NCBI GenBank assembly: GCA_032718475.1
Contig: JAUCBJ010002800.1
Span: forward strand, 62,001-126,000
Length of the DNA: 64,000 bases
Source of the DNA: Nemertoderma westbladi
Lineage: Eukaryota > Xenacoelomorpha > Nemertodermatida > Nemertodermatidae
Reading direction: 5' to 3'
Shown piece by piece: positions 14,201 to 28,980 of the stretch. Position numbers and translations under genes: made by a program. The notes below the pieces were generated by a model that was given only the letters and a program-made list of their open reading frames with translations, searched no databases and was not told the DNA's origin. The stretch's first letter is position 1, and the number at the start of each line of letters is the position of its first letter.

Positions 14201-17200
14201 AGTTATATTGGCTACCCATGGAGTAATTAAAGTTATATTAGCTACTCCGTAATTAAAGTTATATTGGCTACCCATGGAGTAATTAAAGTTATATTGGCTA
14301 CCCATGGAGTAATTAAAGTTATATTGGCTACCCATGGAGTAATTAAAGTTATATTAGCTACTCCGTAATTAAAGTTATATTGGCTACCCATGGAGTAATT
14401 AAAGTTATATTGGCTACCCATGGAGTAATTAAAGTTATATTGGTTACCCATGGAGTAATTAAAGTTATATTGGTTACCCATGGAGTAATTAAAGTTATAT
14501 TGGTTACCCATGGAGTAATTAAAGTTATATTGGTTACCCATGGAGTAATTAAAGTTATATTGGCTACCCATGGAGTAATTAAAGTTATATTGGTTACCCA
14601 AGGAGTAATTAAAGTTATATTGGCTACCCATGGAGTAATTAAAGTTATATTGGCTACCCATGGAGTAATTAAAGTTATATTAGCTACTCCGTAATTAAAG
14701 TTATATTGGCTACCCATGGAGTAATTAAAGTTATATTGGCTACCCAAGGAGTAATTAAAGTTATATTAGCTACTCCGTAATTAAAGTTATATTGGCTACT
14801 CCGTAATTAAAGTTATATTGGCTACCCAAGGAGTAATTAAAGTTATTGGCTACCCATGGAGTAATTAAAGTTATATTGGCTACCCATGGAGTAATTAAAG
14901 TTATATTGGCTACCCATGGAGTAATTAAAGTTATATTGGCTACCCATGGAGTAATTAAAGTTATATTGGTTACCCATGGAGTAATTAAAGTTATATTGGT
15001 TACCCATGGAGTAATTAAAGTTATATTGGTTACCCATGGAGTAATTAAAGTTATATTGGTTACCCATGGAGTAATTAAAGTTATATTGGCTACCCATGGA
15101 GTAATTAAAGTTATATTGGTTACCCAAGGAGTAATTAAAGTTATATTGGCTACCCATGGAGTAATTAAAGTTATATTGGCTACCCATGGAGTAATTAAAG
15201 TTATATTAGCTACTCCGTAATTAAAGTTATATTGGCTACCCATGGAGTAATTAAAGTTATATTGGCTACCCAAGGAGTAATTAAAGTTATATTAGCTACT
15301 CCGTAATTAAAGTTATATTGGCTACTCCGTAATTAAAGTTATATTGGCTACCCAAGGAGTAATTAAAGTTATTGGCTACCCATGGAGTAATTAAAGTTAT
15401 ATTGGCTACCCATGGAGTAATTAAAGTTATATTGGCTACCCATGGAGTAATTAAAGTTATATTGGCTACCCATGGAGTAATTAAAGTTATATTGGCTGCA
15501 CATGGAGTAATTAAAGTTATATTGGCTACCCATGGAGTAATTAAAGTTATATTGGCTACCCATGGAGTAATTAAAGTTATATTGGCTACCCAAGGAGTAA
15601 TTAAAGTTATATTAGCTACTCCGTAATTAAAGTTATATTGGTTACCCAAGGAGTAATTAAAGTTATATTGGCTACCCATGGAGTAATTAAAGTTATATTG
15701 GCTACCCATGGAGTAATTAAAGTTATATTGGCTACCCATGGAGTAACTAAAGTTATATGAGCTACTCCGTAATTAAAGTTATATTGGTTACCCATGGAGT
15801 AATTAAAGTTATATTGGCTACCCATGGAGTAATTAAAGTTATATTGGCTACCCATGGAGTAATTAAAGTTATATTGGCTACCCATGGAGTAATTAAAGTT
15901 ATATTAGCTACTCCGTAATTAAAGTTATATTGGTTACCCATGGAGTAATTAAAGTTATATTGGCTACCCATGGAGTAACTAAAGTTATATGAGCTACTCC
16001 GTAATTAAAGTTATATTGGTTACCCATGGAGTAATTAAAGTTATATTGGCTACCCATGGAGTAATTAAAGTTATATTAGCTACTCCGTAATTAAAGTTAT
16101 ATTGGCTACCCATGGAGTAATTAAAGTTATTGGCTACCCATGGAGTAATTAAAGTTATATTAGCTACTCCGTAATTAAAGTTATATTGGCTACCCATGGA
16201 GTAATTAAAGTTATATTAGCTACTCCGTAATTAAAGTTATATTGGCTACCCATGGAGTAATTAAAGTTATATTGGCTACCCAAGGAGTAATTAAAGTTAT
16301 ATCGGCTACCCATGGAGTAATTAAAGTTATATTGGCTACTCCGTAATTAAAGTTATATTAGCTACTCCGTAATTAAAGTTTTATTGGTTACCCATGGAGT
16401 AATTAAAGTTATATTGGTTACCCATGGAGTAATTAAAGTTATATTGGTTACCCATGGAGTAATTAAAGTTATATTGGCTACCCATGGAGTAATTAAAGTT
16501 ATATTGGTTACCCAAGGAGTAATTAAAGTTATATTGGCTACCCATGGAGTAATTAAAGTTATATTGGCTACCCATGGAGTAATTAAAGTTATATTAGCTA
16601 CTCCGTAATTAAAGTTATATTGGCTACCCATGGAGTAATTAAAGTTATATTGGCTACCCATGGAGTAATTAAAGTTATATTGGCTACCCATGGAGTAATT
16701 AAAGTTATATTAGCTACTCCGTAATTAAAGTTATATTGGCTACCCATGGAGTAATTAAAGTTATATTGGCTACCCATGGAGTAATTAAAGTTATATTGGT
16801 TACCCATGGAGTAATTAAAGTTATATTGGTTACCCATGGAGTAATTAAAGTTATATTGGTTACCCATGGAGTAATTAAAGTTATATTGGTTACCCATGGA
16901 GTAATTAAAGTTATATTGGCTACCCATGGAGTAATTAAAGTTATATTGGTTACCCAAGGAGTAATTAAAGTTATATTGGCTACCCATGGAGTAATTAAAG
17001 TTATATTGGTTACCCATGGAGTAATTAAAGTTATATTGGTTACCCATGGAGTAATTAAAGTTATATTGGTTACCCATGGAGTAATTAAAGTTATATTGGT
17101 TACCCATGGAGTAATTAAAGTTATATTGGTTACCCATGGAGTAATTAAAGTTATATTGGCTACCCATGGAGTAATTAAAGTTATATTGGTTACCCAAGGA

Positions 17201-20200
17201 GTAATTAAAGTTATATTGGCTACCCATGGAGTAATTAAAGTTATATTGGCTACCCATGGAGTAATTAAAGTTATATTAGCTACTCCGTAATTAAAGTTAT
17301 ATTGGCTACCCATGGAGTAATTAAAGTTATATTGGCTACCCATGGAGTAATTAAAGTTATATTGGCTACCCATGGAGTAATTAAAGTTATATTAGCTACT
17401 CCGTAATTAAAGTTATATTGGCTACCCATGGAGTAATTAAAGTTATATTGGCTACCCATGGAGTAATTAAAGTTATATTGGTTACCCATGGAGTAATTAA
17501 AGTTATATTGGTTACCCATGGAGTAATTAAAGTTATATTGGTTACCCATGGAGTAATTAAAGTTATATTGGTTACCCATGGAGTAATTAAAGTTATATTG
17601 GCTACCCATGGAGTAATTAAAGTTATATTGGTTACCCAAGGAGTAATTAAAGTTATATTGGCTACCCATGGAGTAATTAAAGTTATATTGGCTACCCATG
17701 GAGTAATTAAAGTTATATTAGCTACTCCGTAATTAAAGTTATATTGGCTACCCATGGAGTAATTAAAGTTATATTGGCTACCCAAGGAGTAATTAAAGTT
17801 ATATTAGCTACTCCGTAATTAAAGTTATATTGGCTACCCATGGAGTAATTAAAGTTATATTGGCTACCCAAGGAGTAATTAAAGTTATATTAGCTACTCC
17901 GTAATTAAAGTTATATTGGCTACTCCGTAATTAAAGTTATATTGGCTACCCAAGGAGTAATTAAAGTTATTGGCTACCCATGGAGTAATTAAAGTTATAT
18001 TGGCTACCCATGGAGTAATTAAAGTTATATTGGCTACCCATGGAGTAATTAAAGTTATATTGGCTACCCATGGAGTAATTAAAGTTATATTGGCTGCACA
18101 TGGAGTAATTAAAGTTATATTGGCTACCCATGGAGTAATTAAAGTTATATTGGCTACCCATGGAGTAATTAAAGTTATATTGGCTACCCAAGGAGTAATT
18201 AAAGTTATATTAGCTACTCCGTAATTAAAGTTATATTGGTTACCCAAGGAGTAATTAAAGTTATATTGGCTACCCATGGAGTAATTAAAGTTATATTGGC
18301 TACCCATGGAGTAATTAAAGTTATATTGGCTACCCATGGAGTAACTAAAGTTATATGAGCTACTCCGTAATTAAAGTTATATTGGTTACCCATGGAGTAA
18401 TTAAAGTTATATTGGCTACCCATGGAGTAATTAAAGTTATATTGGCTACCCATGGAGTAATTAAAGTTATATTGGCTACCCATGGAGTAATTAAAGTTAT
18501 ATTAGCTACTCCGTAATTAAAGTTATATTGGTTACCCATGGAGTAATTAAAGTTATATTGGCTACCCATGGAGTAACTAAAGTTATATGAGCTACTCCGT
18601 AATTAAAGTTATATTGGTTACCCATGGAGTAATTAAAGTTATATTGGCTACCCATGGAGTAATTAAAGTTATATTAGCTACTCCGTAATTAAAGTTATAT
18701 TGGCTACCCATGGAGTAATTAAAGTTATTGGCTACCCATGGAGTAATTAAAGTTATATTAGCTACTCCGTAATTAAAGTTATATTGGCTACCCATGGAGT
18801 AATTAAAGTTATATTAGCTACTCCGTAATTAAAGTTATATTGGCTACCCATGGAGTAATTAAAGTTATATTGGCTACCCAAGGAGTAATTAAAGTTATAT
18901 CGGCTACCCATGGAGTAATTAAAGTTATATTGGCTACTCCGTAATTAAAGTTATATTAGCTACTCCGTAATTAAAGTTTTATTGGTTACCCATGGAGTAA
19001 TTAAAGTTATATTGGTTACCCATGGAGTAATTAAAGTTATATTGGTTACCCATGGAGTAATTAAAGTTATATTGGCTACCCATGGAGTAATTAAAGTTAT
19101 ATTGGTTACCCAAGGAGTAATTAAAGTTATATTGGCTACCCATGGAGTAATTAAAGTTATATTGGCTACCCATGGAGTAATTAAAGTTATATTAGCTACT
19201 CCGTAATTAAAGTTATATTGGCTACCCATGGAGTAATTAAAGTTATATTGGCTACCCATGGAGTAATTAAAGTTATATTGGCTACCCATGGAGTAATTAA
19301 AGTTATATTAGCTACTCCGTAATTAAAGTTATATTGGCTACCCATGGAGTAATTAAAGTTATATTGGCTACCCATGGAGTAATTAAAGTTATATTGGTTA
19401 CCCATGGAGTAATTAAAGTTATATTGGTTACCCATGGAGTAATTAAAGTTATATTGGTTACCCATGGAGTAATTAAAGTTATATTGGTTACCCATGGAGT
19501 AATTAAAGTTATATTGGCTACCCATGGAGTAATTAAAGTTATATTGGTTACCCAAGGAGTAATTAAAGTTATATTGGCTACCCATGGAGTAATTAAAGTT
19601 ATATTGGTTACCCATGGAGTAATTAAAGTTATATTGGTTACCCATGGAGTAATTAAAGTTATATTGGTTACCCATGGAGTAATTAAAGTTATATTGGTTA
19701 CCCATGGAGTAATTAAAGTTATATTGGTTACCCATGGAGTAATTAAAGTTATATTGGCTACCCATGGAGTAATTAAAGTTATATTGGTTACCCAAGGAGT
19801 AATTAAAGTTATATTGGCTACCCATGGAGTAATTAAAGTTATATTGGCTACCCATGGAGTAATTAAAGTTATATTAGCTACTCCGTAATTAAAGTTATAT
19901 TGGCTACCCATGGAGTAATTAAAGTTATATTGGCTACCCATGGAGTAATTAAAGTTATATTGGCTACCCATGGAGTAATTAAAGTTATATTAGCTACTCC
20001 GTAATTAAAGTTATATTGGCTACCCATGGAGTAATTAAAGTTATATTGGCTACCCATGGAGTAATTAAAGTTATATTGGTTACCCATGGAGTAATTAAAG
20101 TTATATTGGTTACCCATGGAGTAATTAAAGTTATATTGGTTACCCATGGAGTAATTAAAGTTATATTGGTTACCCATGGAGTAATTAAAGTTATATTGGC

Positions 20201-23200
20201 TACCCATGGAGTAATTAAAGTTATATTGGTTACCCAAGGAGTAATTAAAGTTATATTGGCTACCCATGGAGTAATTAAAGTTATATTGGCTACCCATGGA
20301 GTAATTAAAGTTATATTAGCTACTCCGTAATTAAAGTTATATTGGCTACCCATGGAGTAATTAAAGTTATATTGGCTACCCAAGGAGTAATTAAAGTTAT
20401 ATTAGCTACTCCGTAATTAAAGTTATATTGGCTACCCATGGAGTAATTAAAGTTATATTGGCTACCCAAGGAGTAATTAAAGTTATATTGGCTACTCCGT
20501 AATTAAAGTTATATTGGCTACCCAAGGAGTAATTAAAGTTATTGGCTACCCATGGAGTAATTAAAGTTATATTGGCTACCCATGGAGTAATTAAAGTTAT
20601 ATTGGCTACCCATGGAGTAATTAAAGTTATATTGGCTACCCATGGAGTAATTAAAGTTATATTGGCTGCACATGGAGTAATTAAAGTTATATTGGCTACC
20701 CATGGAGTAATTAAAGTTATATTGGCTACCCATGGAGTAATTAAAGTTATATTGGCTACCCAAGGAGTAATTAAAGTTATATTAGCTACTCCGTAATTAA
20801 AGTTATATTGGTTACCCAAGGAGTAATTAAAGTTATATTGGCTACCCATGGAGTAATTAAAGTTATATTGGCTACCCATGGAGTAATTAAAGTTATATTG
20901 GCTACCCATGGAGTAACTAAAGTTATATGAGCTACTCCGTAATTAAAGTTATATTGGTTACCCATGGAGTAATTAAAGTTATATTGGCTACCCATGGAGT
21001 AATTAAAGTTATATTGGCTACCCATGGAGTAATTAAAGTTATATTGGCTACCCATGGAGTAATTAAAGTTATATTAGCTACTCCGTAATTAAAGTTATAT
21101 TGGTTACCCATGGAGTAATTAAAGTTATATTGGCTACCCATGGAGTAACTAAAGTTATATGAGCTACTCCGTAATTAAAGTTATATTGGTTACCCATGGA
21201 GTAATTAAAGTTATATTGGCTACCCATGGAGTAATTAAAGTTATATTAGCTACTCCGTAATTAAAGTTATATTGGCTACCCATGGAGTAATTAAAGTTAT
21301 TGGCTACCCATGGAGTAATTAAAGTTATATTAGCTACTCCGTAATTAAAGTTATATTGGCTACCCATGGAGTAATTAAAGTTATATTAGCTACTCCGTAA
21401 TTAAAGTTATATTGGCTACCCATGGAGTAATTAAAGTTATATTGGCTACCCAAGGAGTAATTAAAGTTATATCGGCTACCCATGGAGTAATTAAAGTTAT
21501 ATTGGCTACTCCGTAATTAAAGTTATATTAGCTACTCCGTAATTAAAGTTTTATTGGTTACCCATGGAGTAATTAAAGTTATATTGGCTACTCCGTAATT
21601 AAAGTTATATTAGCTACTCCGTAATTAAAGTTATATTAGCTACTCCGTAATTAAAGTTATATTGGCTACCCAAGGAGTAATTAAAGTTATATTGGTTACC
21701 CATGGAGTAATTAAAGTTATATTAGCTACTCCGTAATTAAAGTTATATTGGCTACCCAAGGAGTAATTAAAGTTATATTGGCTACCCAAGGAGTAATTAA
21801 AGTTATATTGGTTACCCATGGAGTAATTAAAGTTATATTAGCTACTCCGTAATTAAAGTTATATTGGCTACCCAAGGAGTAATTAAAGTTATATTGGCTA
21901 CCCAAGGAGTAATTAAAGTTATATTGGTTACCCATGGAGTAATTAAAGTTATATTAGCTACTCCGTAATTAAAGTTATATTGGCTACCCAAGGAGTAATT
22001 AAAGTTATATTGGTTACCCATGGAGTAATTAAAGTTATATTAGCTACTCCGTAATTAAAGTTATATTGGCTACACATGGAGTAATTAAAGTTATATTGGC
22101 TGCCCATGGAGTAATTAAAGTTATATTGGCTACCCATGGAGTAATTAAAGTTATATTAGCTACTCCGTAATTAAAGTTATATTGGCTACCCATGGAGTAA
22201 TTAAAGTTATATTGGCTACCCATGGAGTAATTAAAGTTATATTTGTTACCCATGGAGTAATTAAAGTTATATTAGCTACTCCGTAATTAAAGTTATATTG
22301 GCTACCCATGGAGTAATTAAAGTTATATTGGCTACCCATGGAGTAATTAAAGTTATATTAGCTACTCCGTAATTAAAGTTATATTGGCTACCCAAGGAGT
22401 AATTAAAGTTATATTAGCTACTCCGTAATTAAAGTTATATTGGCTACCCATGGAGTAATTAAAGTTATATTAGCTACTCCGTAATTAAAGTTATATTGGC
22501 TACCCATGGAGTAATTAAAGTTATATTGGCTGCCCATGGAGTAATTAAAGTTATATTGGCTACCCATGGAGTAATTAAAGTTATATTAGCTACTCCGTAA
22601 TTAAAGTTATATTGGCTACCCAAGGAGTAATTAAAGTTATATTGGCTACCCATGGAGTAATTAAAGTTATATTGGCTACCCATGGAGTAATTAAAGTTAT
22701 ATTAGCTACTCCGTAATTAAAGTTATATTGGCTACCCATGGAGTAATTAAAGTTATATTGGCTACCCATGGAGTAATTAAAGTTATATTAGCTACTCCGT
22801 AATTAAAGTTATATTGGCTACCCATGGAGTAATTAAAGTTATATTGGCTAGCCATGGAGTAATTAAAGTTATATTGGCTACCCGTGGAGTAATTAAAGTT
22901 ATATTTGTTACCCAAGGAGTAATTAAAGTTATATTAGCTACTCCGTAATTAAAGTTATATTGGCTACCCATGGAGTAATTAAAGTTATATTGGCTACCCA
23001 TGGAGAAATTAAAGTTATATTGGCTACCCATGGAGTAATTAAAGTTATATTGGTTACCCATGGAGTAATTAAAGTTATATTGGTTACCCATGGAGTAATT
23101 AAAGTTATATTAGCTACTCCGTAATTAAAGTTATATTGGTTACCCATGGAGTAATTAAAGTTATATTGGCTACCCATGGAGTAATTAAAGTTATATTGGT

Positions 23201-24430
23201 TACCCATGGAGTAATTAAAGTTATATTTGTTACCCATGGAGTAATTAAAGTTATATTAGCTACTCCGTAATTAAAGTTATATTGGTTACCCATGGAGTAA
23301 TTAAAGTTATATTGGCTACCCATGGAGTAATTAAAGTTATATTGGTTACCCATGGAGTAATTAAAGTTATATTGGTTACCCATGGAGTAATTAAAGTTAT
23401 ATTAGCTACTCCGTAATTAAAGTTATATTGGTTACCCATGGAGTAATTAAAGTTATATTGGCTACCCATGGAGTAATTAAAGTTATATTGGTTACCCATG
23501 GAGTAATTAAAGTTATATTGGTTACCCATGGAGTAATTAAAGTTATATTGGTTACCCATGGAGTAATTAAAGTTATATTGGTTACCCATGGAGTAATTAA
23601 AGTTATATTGGCTACCCATGGAGTAATTAAAGTTATATTGGTTACCCAAGGAGTAATTAAAGTTATATTGGCTACCCATGGAGTAATTAAAGTTATATTG
23701 GCTACCCATGGAGTAATTAAAGTTATATTAGCTACTCCGTAATTAAAGTTATATTGGCTACCCATGGAGTAATTAAAGTTATATTGGCTACCCATGGAGT
23801 AATTAAAGTTATATTGGCTACCCATGGAGTAATTAAAGTTATATTAGCTACTCCGTAATTAAAGTTATATTGGCTACCCATGGAGTAATTAAAGTTATAT
23901 TGGCTACCCATGGAGTAATTAAAGTTATATTGGTTACCCATGGAGTAATTAAAGTTATATTGGTTACCCATGGAGTAATTAAAGTTATATTGGTTACCCA
24001 TGGAGTAATTAAAGTTATATTGGTTACCCATGGAGTAATTAAAGTTATATTGGCTACCCATGGAGTAATTAAAGTTATATTGGTTACCCAAGGAGTAATT
24101 AAAGTTATATTGGCTACCCATGGAGTAATTAAAGTTATATTGGCTACCCATGGAGTAATTAAAGTTATATTAGCTACTCCGTAATTAAAGTTATATTGGC
24201 TACCCATGGAGTAATTAAAGTTATATTGGCTACCCATGGAGTAATTAAAGTTATATTGGCTACCCATGGAGTAATTAAAGTTATATTGGCTACCCATGGA
24301 GTAATTAAAGTTATATTGGCTACCCAAGGAGTAATTAAAGTTATATTGGCTACCCAAGGAGTAATTAAAGTTATATTTGTTACCCAAGGAGTAATTAAAG
24401 TTATATTAGCTACTCCGTAATTAAAGTTAT
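5237..24430. repeat. 30-bp minisatellite array with higher-order repeats
   Basis: Same 30-bp unit as at 1-3710, with 26-bp (TCCG) and 28-bp variants dividing it into blocks. A marked unit containing TGGCTGCACA recurs at 5991, 10407, 12455, 15493, 18091 and 20663, giving spacings of 4416, 2048, 3038, 2598 and 2572 bp. These repeat variably sized super-blocks whose internal order of variants is conserved. The stretch at about 7.05-8.98 kb reappears at about 21.73-23.71 kb (offset 14672 to 14732 bp), so the super-blocks between them look like expansion inside an older duplicate. An additional TGCACA unit lies at 5701. Confidence 0.97.
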
Positions 24431-27400
24431 ATTAGCTACTCCGTAATTAAAGTTATATTGGCTACCCATGGAGTAATTAAAGTTATATTGGCTACCCATG
24501 GAGTAATTAAAGTTATATTGGCTACCCATGGAGTAATTAAAGTTATATTGGCTACCCATGGAGTAATTAAAGTTATATTGGCTACCCATGGAGTAATTAA
24601 AGTTATATTGGCTACCCATGGAGTAATTAAAGTTATATTGGTTACCCATGGAGTAATTAAAGTTATATTGGCTACCCATGGAGTAATTAAAGTTATATTG
24701 GTTACCCATGGAGTAATTAAAGTTATATTAGCTACTCCGTAATTAAAGTTATATTGGCTACCCATGGAGTAATTAAAGTTATATTGGCTACCCATGGAGT
24801 AATTAAAGTTATATTGGCTACCCAAGGAGTAATTAAAGTTATATTGGCTACCCAAGGAGTAATTAAAGTTATATTTGTTACCCAAGGAGTAATTAAAGTT
24901 ATATTGGCTACCCATGGAGTAATTAAAGTTATATTAGCTACTCCGTAATTAAAGTTATATTGGTTACCCATGGAGTAATTAAAGTTATATTAGCTACTCC
25001 GTAATTAAAGTTATATTAGCTACTCCGTAATTAAAGTTATATTGGCTACCTATGGAGTAATTAAAGTTATATTGGCTACCCATGGAGTAATTAAAGTTAT
25101 ATTGGCTACCCATGGAGTAATTAAAGTTATTGGCTGCCCATGGAGTAATTAAAGTTATATTGGCTACCTATGGAGTAATTAAAGTTATATTGGCTACCCA
25201 TGGAGTAATTAAAGTTATATTGGCTACCCATGGAGTAATTAGAGTGATATTGGCTACCCATGGAGTAATTAAAGTTATTGGCTACCCAAGGAGTAATTAA
25301 AGTTATATTGGCTACCCATGGAGTAATTAAAGTTATATTAGCTACTCCGTAATTAAAGTTATATTGGTTACCCATGGAGTAATTAAAGTTATATTGGCTA
25401 CCCATGGAGTAATTAAAGTTATTGGCTACCCATGGAGTAATTAAAGTTATATTGGCTACCCATGGAGTAATTAAAGTTATATTGGCTACCCATGGAGTAA
25501 TTAAAGTTATTGGCTACCCATGGAGTAATTAAAGTTATATTGGCTACCCATGGAGTAATTAAAGTTATATTGGCTACCCATGGAGTAATTAAAGTTATAT
25601 TGGCTACCCATGGAGTAATTAGAGTGATATTGGCTACCCATGGAGTAATTAAAGTTATTGGCTACCCAAGGAGTAATTAAAGTTATATTGGCTACCCATG
25701 GAGTAATTAAAGTTATTGGCTACCCATGGAGTAATTAAAGTTATATTGGCTACCCATGGAGTAATTAAAGTTATATTGGCTACCCATGGAGTAATTAGAG
25801 TGATATTGGCTACCCATGGAGTAATTAAAGTTATTGGCTACCCAAGGAGTAATTAAAGTTATATTGGCTACCCATGGAGTAATTAAAGTTATATTGGCTA
25901 CCCATGGAGTAATTAAAGTTATATTGGCTACCCATGGAGTAATTAAAGTTATATTGGCTACCCATGGAGTAATTAAAGTTATATTGGCTACCCATGGAGT
26001 AATTAAAGTTATATTGGCTACCCATGGAGTAATTAAAGTTATATTGGTTACCCATGGAGTAATTAAAGTTATATTGGCTACCCATGGAGTAATTAAAGTT
26101 ATATTGGTTACCCATGGAGTAATTAAAGTTATATTAGCTACTCCGTAATTAAAGTTATATTGGCTACCCATGGAGTAATTAAAGTTATATTGGCTACCCA
26201 TGGAGTAATTAAAGTTATATTGGCTACCCAAGGAGTAATTAAAGTTATATTGGCTACCCAAGGAGTAATTAAAGTTATATTTGTTACCCAAGGAGTAATT
26301 AAAGTTATATTGGCTACCCATGGAGTAATTAAAGTTATATTAGCTACTCCGTAATTAAAGTTATATTGGTTACCCATGGAGTAATTAAAGTTATATTAGC
26401 TACTCCGTAATTAAAGTTATATTAGCTACTCCGTAATTAAAGTTATATTGGCTACCTATGGAGTAATTAAAGTTATATTGGCTACCCATGGAGTAATTAA
26501 AGTTATATTGGCTACCCATGGAGTAATTAAAGTTATTGGCTGCCCATGGAGTAATTAAAGTTATATTGGCTACCTATGGAGTAATTAAAGTTATATTGGC
26601 TACCCATGGAGTAATTAAAGTTATATTGGCTACCCATGGAGTAATTAGAGTGATATTGGCTACCCATGGAGTAATTAAAGTTATTGGCTACCCAAGGAGT
26701 AATTAAAGTTATATTGGCTACCCATGGAGTAATTAAAGTTATATTAGCTACTCCGTAATTAAAGTTATATTGGTTACCCATGGAGTAATTAAAGTTATAT
26801 TGGCTACCCATGGAGTAATTAAAGTTATTGGCTACCCATGGAGTAATTAAAGTTATATTGGCTACCCATGGAGTAATTAAAGTTATATTGGCTACCCATG
26901 GAGTAATTAAAGTTATTGGCTACCCATGGAGTAATTAAAGTTATATTGGCTACCCATGGAGTAATTAAAGTTATATTGGCTACCCATGGAGTAATTAAAG
27001 TTATATTGGCTACCCATGGAGTAATTAGAGTGATATTGGCTACCCATGGAGTAATTAAAGTTATTGGCTACCCAAGGAGTAATTAAAGTTATATTGGCTA
27101 CCCATGGAGTAATTAAAGTTATTGGCTACCCATGGAGTAATTAAAGTTATATTGGCTACCCATGGAGTAATTAAAGTTATATTGGCTACCCATGGAGTAA
27201 TTAGAGTGATATTGGCTACCCATGGAGTAATTAAAGTTATTGGCTACCCAAGGAGTAATTAAAGTTATATTGGCTACCCATGGAGTAATTAAAGTTATAT
27301 TAGCTACTCCGTAATTAAAGTTATATTGGTTACCCATGGAGTAATTAAAGTTATATTGGCTACCCATGGAGTAATTAAAGTTATATTGGCTACCCATGGA

Positions 27401-28980
27401 GTAATTAAAGTTATTGGCTACCCATGGAGTAATTAAAGTTATATTGGCTACCCATGGAGTAATTAAAGTTATATTGGCTACCCATGGAGTAATTAAAGTT
27501 ATATTGGCTACCCATGGAGTAATTAGAGTGATATTGGCTACCCATGGAGTAATTAAAGTTATTGGCTACCCAAGGAGTAATTAAAGTTATATTGGCTACC
27601 CATGGAGTAATTAAAGTTATATTAGCTACTCCGTAATTAAAGTTATATTGGTTACCCATGGAGTAATTAAAGTTATATTAGCTACTCCGTAATTAAAGTT
27701 ATATTGGCTACCCATGGAGTAATTAAAGTTATATTGGCTACCCATGGAGTAATTAAAATTATATTGGCTACCCATGGAGTAATTAAAGTTATATTGGCTA
27801 CCCATGGAGTAATTAAAGTTATATTAGCTACTCCGTAATTAAAGTTATATTGGTTACCCATGGAGTAATTAAAGTTATATTAGCTACTCCGTAATTAAAG
27901 TTATATTGGCTACCCATGGAGTAATTAAAGTTATTGGCTACCCAAGGAGTAATTAAAGTTATATTGGCTACCCATGGAGTAATTAAAGTTATATTGGCTA
28001 CCCATGGAGTAATTAAAGTTATATTAGCTACTCCGTAATTAAAGTTATATTGGCTACCCATGGAGTAATTAAAGTTATATTGGCTACCCATGGAGTAATT
28101 AAAGTTATATTGGCTGCCCATGGAGTAATTAAAGTTATATTGGCTACCCATGGAGTAATTAAAGTTATATTAGCTACTCCGTAATTAAAGTTATATTGGC
28201 TACCCATGGAGTAATTAAAGTTATATTGGCTACCCATGGAGTAATTAAAGTTATATTGGCTACCCATGGAGTAATTAAAGTTATATTAGCTACTCCGTAA
28301 TTAAAGTTATATTGGTTACTCATGGAGTAATTAAAGTTATATAGGCTACCCATGGAGTAATTAAAGTTATATTGGCTACCCATGGAGTAATTAAAGTTAT
28401 ATTGGCTACCCATGGAGTAATTAAAGTTATTGGCTACCCAAGGAGTAATTAAAGTTATATTGGCTACCCATGGAGTAATTAAAGTTATATTAGCTACTCC
28501 GTAATTAAAGTTATATTGGCTACCCATGGAGTAATTAAAGTTATATTAGCTACTCCGTAATTAAAGTTATATTGGTTACCCATGGAGTAATTAAAGTTAT
28601 ATTGGTTACCCATGGAGTAATTAAAGTTATATTGGCTACCCATGGAGTAATTAAAGTTATATTGGCTACCCATGGAGTAATTAAAGTTATTGGCTACCCA
28701 AGGAGTAATTAAAGTTATATTGGCTACCCATGGAGTAATTAAAGTTATATTAGCTACTCCGTAATTAAAGTTATATTGGCTACCCATGGAGTAATTAAAG
28801 TTATATTGGCTACCCATGGAGTAATTAAAGTTATTGGCTACCCAAGGAGTAATTAAAGTTATATTGGCTACCCATGGAGTAATTAACGTTATATTAGCTA
28901 CTCCGTAATTAAAGTTATATTGGCTACCCATGGAGTAATTAAAGTTATATTGGCTACCCATGGAGTAATTAAAGTTATAT
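24431..28980. repeat. 30-bp minisatellite array with 1406-bp tandem duplication
   Basis: The stretch from about 24.73 kb to 25.4 kb recurs 1406 bp further on (24732 to 26138, 25127 to 26533). This zone has private unit variants such as TTAGAGTGATATTGG (for example 25240, 25618, 25795, 26645, 27025, 27200 and 27520) and many 28-bp units, which mark it off from the block to its left. Confidence 0.96.
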